From Paenibacillus ottowii (GTDB taxonomy: Bacteria; Bacillota; Bacilli; Paenibacillales; Paenibacillaceae): DNA of 64,000 nucleotides. The stretch lies in assembly GCF_006874425.1 (NCBI RefSeq), contig NZ_VIJZ01000014.1:1-64000 (forward strand), written 5' to 3'. The position numbers were made by a program, and so were the translations under genes. This document shows, piece by piece, positions 59,493 to 64,000 of this stretch. Under the pieces are notes generated by a model, which saw nothing but the letters and a program-made list of their open reading frames with translations, searched no databases and had not been told where the DNA came from. Numbering within the stretch: position 1 is the first letter of the stretch; every line of letters begins with the position of its first letter.

Positions 59493-61019
59493 ATGTCGGA
59501 TGAAACTACTAACCAGGAACTACAGGAAAATCGCGAGGAATTAAGTGAACTATTGCAAATTCGTCGTGCCAAATTGGACGAGCTTCGCTCATTGGGCATT
59601 GATCCTTTTGGACGCAAATACATACGCACGGATGAAGCGGGCGTACTACTGAGCAAGTATGACAGCTTGACCAAGGAAGAACTGGAAGAAAAAAATATTG
59701 AAGTTAGCATAGCAGGCCGCATTATGGCCAAACGAGTAATGGGGAAAGCCAGCTTTGCTCATATACAGGATCTTAGCGGGCGTATTCAAATTTATGTTCG
59801 TCAAGATACTGTACCTGAAGCCAATTATAAAGCATTTGGTATTTTGGATCTCGGCGATATTGTTGGTGTTAAGGGCGTGCTCTTTAAGACCAAGACAGGT
59901 GAAACGACGATCAAAGTATTGGATATTGAGGTTTTGTCCAAATCCCTGTACCCATTACCGGAGAAATACCATGGTCTGAAAGACGTTGAATTGCGTTATC
60001 GTCAGCGTTACGTAGATCTGATTATGAACCCAGAAGTACAAAAAACGTTCATCACACGGTCTCGTATTATTCAATCCATGCGTCGTTATCTGGATTCGCT
60101 CGGTTACTTGGAAGTTGAAACTCCAACGTTGCACGCCATTGCTGGTGGAGCGGCGGCGAAGCCATTTATTACACACCACAATGCATTGGACACGCAGCTT
60201 TATATGCGTATTGCTATTGAGCTTCATTTAAAACGGTTAATTGTTGGCGGAATGGAGAAAGTATATGAGATCGGGCGTGTATACCGTAACGAAGGTGTAT
60301 CGACCCGTCATAACCCTGAGTTTACGTTGATCGAGCTATATGAGGCATATGCTGATTATAAAGATATCATGCAATTGACGGAAAACTTGATTGCACATAT
60401 TGCGCAGGAAGTACTGGGCACACAGCACATTCAGTATCAAGGACAGGAAGTGGATTTGACGCCACAATGGCGCAGAGTTTCCATGGTCGATGCTGTTAAA
60501 GAAGTGACAGGCGTAGACTTTAGTGTGCAAATGAGTAATGAAGAAGCTCATCGCCTTGCAAAAGAGCATAAAGTTCCGGTTGAACCGCACATGACATTTG
60601 GCCATATTTTGAATGCATTCTTTGAGCATTTTGTAGAGGAAACGCTCATTCAGCCAACCTTTATTACTGGGCACCCGGTTGAAATTTCGCCGTTGGCCAA
60701 GAAAAATGAGCAAGATCCGCGTTTTACGGATCGCTTCGAGCTGTTCGTGGTCGCTCGCGAGCATGCGAATGCGTTCACTGAGCTGAATGATCCAATTGAC
60801 CAGCGCCAACGTTTTGAAGCCCAATTGCTGGAACGTGAGCATGGCAATGATGAGGCTCATGAAATGGATGATGACTTTATCCGCGCCTTGGAATATGGTA
60901 TGCCGCCAACAGGTGGGCTGGGCATCGGCATCGACCGTTTGGTTATGTTGCTGACAGATGCGCCTTCCATTCGCGATGTGCTGCTTTTCCCGCATATGCG
61001 TAACCGTACAGTAGAATAA
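59493..61019 (+). CDS. lysS: Lysyl-tRNA synthetase, class II
   Basis: Encodes 508 residues. An N-terminal OB-fold anticodon-binding domain (VSIAGRIMAKRVMGKASFAH) precedes the class II core. Motif 2 is seen as GRVYRNEGVSTRHNPEF and motif 3 as PPTGGLGIGIDRLVMLLT. GGAAGGAG-like GAAGGAG precedes the ATG. The residues around TRHNPEFTLIELYEAY match the lysine class. It ends the long syntenic block. Confidence 0.98.
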   Translation: MSDETTNQELQENREELSELLQIRRAKLDELRSLGIDPFGRKYIRTDEAGVLLSKYDSLTKEELEEKNIEVSIAGRIMAKRVMGKASFAHIQDLSGRIQIYVRQDTVPEANYKAFGILDLGDIVGVKGVLFKTKTGETTIKVLDIEVLSKSLYPLPEKYHGLKDVELRYRQRYVDLIMNPEVQKTFITRSRIIQSMRRYLDSLGYLEVETPTLHAIAGGAAAKPFITHHNALDTQLYMRIAIELHLKRLIVGGMEKVYEIGRVYRNEGVSTRHNPEFTLIELYEAYADYKDIMQLTENLIAHIAQEVLGTQHIQYQGQEVDLTPQWRRVSMVDAVKEVTGVDFSVQMSNEEAHRLAKEHKVPVEPHMTFGHILNAFFEHFVEETLIQPTFITGHPVEISPLAKKNEQDPRFTDRFELFVVAREHANAFTELNDPIDQRQRFEAQLLEREHGNDEAHEMDDDFIRALEYGMPPTGGLGIGIDRLVMLLTDAPSIRDVLLFPHMRNRTVE

Positions 61020-61035
61020 CATAACATTATGAATA

Positions 61036-61076
61036 TAGAGGATCAGCCGGGGTTCCCGTGTCTTGTTCCTCTTTTT
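61036..61076 (+). terminator. Possible terminator after lysS
   Basis: Arms AGAGGA / TCCTCT with an inner CGGG / CCCG stem, then TTTTT. The stem is interrupted. It lies just before the potassium-channel gene. Confidence 0.5.
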
Positions 61077-61106
61077 CATAAGAACGGATGGAGAGGAATA
61101 CTTCTG

Positions 61107-62444
61107 ATGAAACGCAGCGTCAAGCTTAGTCGGTTCGCATCGCCCCCTTTTATATTGGTCATTGGATATTTATTGATTATTGCATTGGGGACTTTACTAC
61201 TGATGCTTCCTGTTGCCAATCATGGTGGACATGCTCCGCATTGGATTGATTCGCTTTTTACGTCCGTCTCTGCTGCTTGTGTCACAGGATTAGTCGTTGT
61301 TGACGTTAATTCGACCTATACCGTATTTGGAGAAACCGTCATTTTGGTGTTAATGCAGCTGGGCGGGCTGGGTTTTATGACTCTGGCGACCTTATTTGCG
61401 CTGTTAATGGGGCGACGACTATCGTTGAAGGATCGGTTGCTGCTTAAGGAGGCGATTAACGCCGATAGTATGGAAGGGATCGTGCGCATTATTCGCAAGG
61501 TGCTGATCTTTTCTTTTACCATTGAAGCGATTGCAGCTGTCGTCTTGGCTTTGCGCTGGATGCGAGAAATGCCTGTCGGACAGGCCATATATTATGGGAT
61601 ATTTCATTCCGTATCTCTCTTTAATAACGGTGGCTTCGATCTGTTCGGGACTAGCTTTCAGCAATATACTGGAGATTTTGTTTTCAATATGATTGCATCT
61701 GTGCTTGTGATTTCGGGAGGATTGGGTTTCCTTGTGCTCAGCGACTTGTTCGATTTCCGTCGTACCCGGAGACTAACTTTACACTCTAAAATGGTGCTAA
61801 GCGTGTCGGGAGCGCTCATTGTAATTGGTGCGCTGGTCCTATTTATTTTTGAGTTTACTAATGCACGAACCCTGGGCGCGCTAAACTGGGAAGGAAAAGT
61901 ATATGCCGCTGTCTTTCAATCCATCTCCACGAGATCATCGGGTACAAGTACAATCGATGTCAGTGGGTTAAGGCAGGCCAGTCAGTTTTTTATTATGCTG
62001 CTGATGATTATCGGTGCTTCTCCAGGCTCTACTGGAGGAGGAATTAAAACGACTACGTTTCTGCTGATGGTAGGGGCATTAATTGCCGTTATGCGAGGAC
62101 AGAAGGAAATTGTGTTTTTCCGTCATAGGGTTCCTCAAGATATTATGATGCGGGCGTTGACCATCATAGTGTTGGGACTATTTATATTCTCGATTGTGGT
62201 TATACTACTCTTAATGACAGAGGATGCCCCATTTCTCTCGCTTGCATTTGAGGCGTCTTCTGCAATCGGAACGGTAGGATTGTCTCTAGGAGTGACGCCA
62301 GGATTATCCGACGCAGGCAAGCTGATTATTTGTGTGACCATGTTCATTGGCCGAATCGGTCCTCTTACGATTGCCTATGCCATTCGCCCACGTTCGACCA
62401 AGACGTTGTACCGTCGTCCCGAAGGACATGTTGTAATTGGATAG
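61107..62444 (+). CDS. ktrB: Potassium uptake channel subunit, KtrB/KtrD (TrkH family)
   Basis: Encodes 445 residues from ATG 61107, nine bases after GAGAGGA; a longer frame from 61029 overlaps the terminator. The four pore repeats are visible: SVSAACVTGLVVVDV, HSVSLFNNGGFDLFG, QSISTRSSGTSTID and EASSAIGTVGLSLGV. It is a K+ translocation subunit that works with a cytoplasmic RCK protein (KtrA/KtrC), which is not in the window. In Bacillus, Ktr systems are held down by c-di-AMP. KtrB and KtrD cannot be told apart here. Confidence 0.9.
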   Translation: MKRSVKLSRFASPPFILVIGYLLIIALGTLLLMLPVANHGGHAPHWIDSLFTSVSAACVTGLVVVDVNSTYTVFGETVILVLMQLGGLGFMTLATLFALLMGRRLSLKDRLLLKEAINADSMEGIVRIIRKVLIFSFTIEAIAAVVLALRWMREMPVGQAIYYGIFHSVSLFNNGGFDLFGTSFQQYTGDFVFNMIASVLVISGGLGFLVLSDLFDFRRTRRLTLHSKMVLSVSGALIVIGALVLFIFEFTNARTLGALNWEGKVYAAVFQSISTRSSGTSTIDVSGLRQASQFFIMLLMIIGASPGSTGGGIKTTTFLLMVGALIAVMRGQKEIVFFRHRVPQDIMMRALTIIVLGLFIFSIVVILLLMTEDAPFLSLAFEASSAIGTVGLSLGVTPGLSDAGKLIICVTMFIGRIGPLTIAYAIRPRSTKTLYRRPEGHVVIG

Positions 62445-62456
62445 CTTATCTATATA

Positions 62457-62497
62457 AAAGATGCACCCATGTTGATCAGGGGTGCATCTTTTTTTAT
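62457..62497 (+). terminator. Terminator after ktrB
   Basis: Perfect arms AAAGATGCACCC / GGGTGCATCTTT (13 bases between them), then TTTT. Confidence 0.9.
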
Positions 62498-62626
62498 TGT
62501 ACATATCATAATCCTTTATTTGCAGCATATCATGAAAAATGCCCAATTTGAGAGTAAGAGGAAATACATTAAACAAACGTAAATCCTTTGTAAAAAAACG
62601 GCTATTTGTTTCCTTTTATGTAATTA

Positions 62627-62657
62627 TAGACAAAATACTAGGAATTTTATGTATAAT
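62627..62657 (+). promoter_or_regulatory. Weak candidate promoter for the last membrane protein gene
   Basis: TAGACA, 19-base spacer, TATAAT. The spacing is long. Confidence 0.35.
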
Positions 62658-62731
62658 ATTGTATGATAGTGGGCATGAAGGGGGGGACTTAGGGGAACAC
62701 CAATTTCAAAATTGAAAGGAATCGTCTAATT

Positions 62732-63265
62732 ATGTATTTATTTATTATTAGTGCTGAGGTTTTATTTTGGGTTTTTGTAGTTGCAGGGTTAGCCGCAAGG
62801 TATATGTTTGGGTTGAAGAAATTAGGAGGTCTTCTTTTACTATTTACCCCAATTATTGATATCCTGTTACTGATTGCGGTGTTCATCACGGTGAGAAGTG
62901 GCATGGAGATTACGACTGCTACTGGCCTGGCGGCCTGTTACTTTGGTATTACGGTGGCATTTGGTCACAGACTAATTAAGTGGGCAGATGTGCGTTTCTC
63001 TCATTGGTTTGGCAAGGGACCCAAGCCTGAACGCAAGTATGGTGCTGCTCATGCAAAAGAGGAACGGATAGGCTGGTTGCTTCACCTCTTGGGCTGGGCT
63101 ATAGGCAACGCTTTATTGCTCGCCATTATTGTATATGTAGGTGATCCGCAGCGTACAGCGGCACTGGAGGGCATTATGCAAACATGGGCGATCGTTCTGG
63201 CAATCGACTTTGTTGTCTCCTTTAGCTATACGATAGCTCCTAAAAAACATAAACATAAGGCTTAG
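62732..63265 (+). CDS. Multi-pass membrane protein, function unknown
   Basis: Encodes 177 residues after AAAGGA. Five membrane segments are likely: about residues 3-24, 33-54, 60-80, 113-134 and 148-168. A basic cytoplasmic loop (FGKGPKPERKYGAAHAKEER) and a lysine/histidine tail (PKKHKHKA) stand out. I recall no defined function for this kind of protein and see no catalytic motif. It is alone between ktrB and fabI. Confidence 0.75.
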   Translation: MYLFIISAEVLFWVFVVAGLAARYMFGLKKLGGLLLLFTPIIDILLLIAVFITVRSGMEITTATGLAACYFGITVAFGHRLIKWADVRFSHWFGKGPKPERKYGAAHAKEERIGWLLHLLGWAIGNALLLAIIVYVGDPQRTAALEGIMQTWAIVLAIDFVVSFSYTIAPKKHKHKA

Positions 63266-63684
63266 CCTTAGATAAAAAGCTTCAAGCTTAGATCAGGTCA
63301 GGCTGGTTGCTCAGGATGTTCAAATCGGAGGATCATGGATGGTGAAAATGAAGTAGTTCCTTCCGATGGTGGGGTGAGTCTATCGTTACAATGGAAATAT
63401 TTATAAAACTATGATATTTTTATATGGAACTCGCTTTGAAAATCACCTTATTGTTCCTCTCTACCTTTTCACACGCATGGATTCCTTCCGATTTGAACAC
63501 AGACCAATAAAAACAAGGTTTACAATTTTTAAAATATTATTGTCATCTGCCTAAAACGTCGACTATATATGTTTGGCAACTGACGAGATAATATTCCAGG
63601 AAAGATTATTTATGTCTATATATGTAGACAAACGAAATTAAGTTGTTATTATGTTTAAAAATGTAAAAAAGAAAGGTGGTTTCT
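63266..63684. other. Intergenic region before fabI
   Basis: About 420 bases, AT-rich. It contains the sequence CTATATATGT twice (63563-63572 and 63617-63626). The second copy forms part of a palindrome over the likely fabI -35 box. No terminator for the preceding gene and no ORF or RNA gene is visible. Confidence 0.55.
63613..63652 (+). promoter_or_regulatory. fabI promoter with overlapping palindrome
   Basis: TAGACA (63625-63630), 16-base spacer, TATTAT (63647-63652). The -35 is the right arm of the palindrome TGTCTA-TATATG-TAGACA (63613-63630). The FapR consensus is not present, so the regulator is unknown. Confidence 0.5.
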
Positions 63685-64000
63685 GTGGCAGTACTACTGA
63701 GTGGTAAGAACATTTTGATTATGGGTGTGGCGAATAACAGGAGTATTGCCTGGGGGACAGCCCAGTCTTTAGCTGCGGAAGGAGCAAATCTCATTTTTAC
63801 TTACGAAAATGAGAGGGTTGCAGAACGGGTGCTAAAGCTCGCTGAAACCATTCCGGGCTCCATTGTCTGTCCTTGCAATGTACAGAGCGATGAAGAATTG
63901 GACGCGCTGACGGATTTCCTTAAGGAGAAGGTAGGCGTCTTACACGGTTATTTCCACAGTGTTGCGTTTGCTAAGGCTGAGGATTTGGAAGGTTTATTTG
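63685..64000 (+). CDS. fabI: Enoyl-ACP reductase FabI, N-terminal part (runs off the right edge)
   Basis: At least 105 residues are in the window, from GTG 63685, five bases after AAAGGTGG. FabI carries out the last reduction of each fatty-acid elongation cycle with NAD(P)H. The SDR cofactor motif is the FabI type GVANNRSIAWG near residue 14, followed by IFTYENERV and CNVQSDEEL; the segment HSVAFA is the family-specific loop. The active-site tyrosines lie outside the window. Confidence 0.95.
   Translation, partial: MAVLLSGKNILIMGVANNRSIAWGTAQSLAAEGANLIFTYENERVAERVLKLAETIPGSIVCPCNVQSDEELDALTDFLKEKVGVLHGYFHSVAFAKAEDLEGLF

Noticed and set aside
1..64000. CRISPR arrays, insertion sequences, prophage or toxin-antitoxin modules
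   Set aside because: No repeated spacer units, transposase, integrase, inverted terminal repeats or paired toxin genes were seen.

Overview
The window looks like a chromosomal core segment of an endospore-forming, low-to-mid GC Firmicute, most likely Paenibacillus (P. polymyxa-like; the genus is an inference from overall gene order and protein character). It opens in the 3' end of a 5S rRNA gene and then follows, almost gene for gene, the Bacillus subtilis interval from csfB to lysS: gin, a YaaO-type decarboxylase, tmk, darA, yaaR, holB, ricT, yabA, yabB, rsmI, abrB, tatD, yabE, rnmV, ksgA, yabG, veg, sspF, ispE, purR, spoVG, glmU, prs, pth, fin, mfd, prsA, spoVT, yabM, yabN/mazG, rqcP, yabP, yabQ, divIC, yabR, spoIIE, yabS, yabT, tilS, hpt, ftsH, coaX, hslO, yacD, cysK, pabB-pabA-pabC, folP-folB-folK, yazB, dusB, greA, lysS. 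No mobile element, CRISPR array, prophage or secondary-metabolite cluster was seen.

Region by region: 1-2 kb holds the rRNA end, a lipoprotein gene followed by a telomere-like hexamer tract, and a convergent membrane protein. 2-12.9 kb holds a sporulation anti-sigma factor, nucleotide and replication genes, RNA-modification genes, divergent abrB/HD-hydrolase genes separated by a cluster of Spo0A boxes, and tatD. 12.9-14.8 kb is a c-di-AMP (ydaO-type) riboswitch with a terminator in front of the cell-wall hydrolase gene yabE. 14.9-24.6 kb is RNA maturation, spore protease, veg, a spore DNA-binding protein, isoprenoid and purine regulation, spoVG, glmU-prs and pth-fin. 24.7-36.4 kb is mfd-prsA, spoVT, a flippase, mazG, HU, rqcP, yabP-yabQ-divIC and yabR. 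36.9-45.5 kb is spoIIE, yabS, yabT, tilS, hpt, ftsH. 45.7-51.1 kb is nadB-nadC, coaX, hslO and a PPIase. 51.3-61 kb is cysK, the folate operon, dusB, greA and lysS. The end carries a Ktr/Trk potassium channel subunit, an unknown membrane protein and the start of fabI.

The genes fall into linked themes. Sporulation control can be read from promoter sequences: Spo0A boxes at abrB and spoIIE, a sigma-H promoter at spoVG, sigma-F/G type promoters at gin, fin, sspF and spoVT, and a sigma-K type promoter at yabG. A c-di-AMP theme links DarA, the yabE riboswitch and the potassium channel. The main departures from the B. subtilis order are missing xpaC, yaaN, yazA, metS, yabJ and ctc, and added genes: an HD hydrolase, HU, nadB-nadC, greA, a 66-residue antisense-strand protein between prs and pth, and the Ktr gene. 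Nothing in the window amounts to a clearly new multi-gene system. The points most worth a second look are regulatory DNA and a few unusual proteins, chiefly AbrB with a four-cysteine tail.
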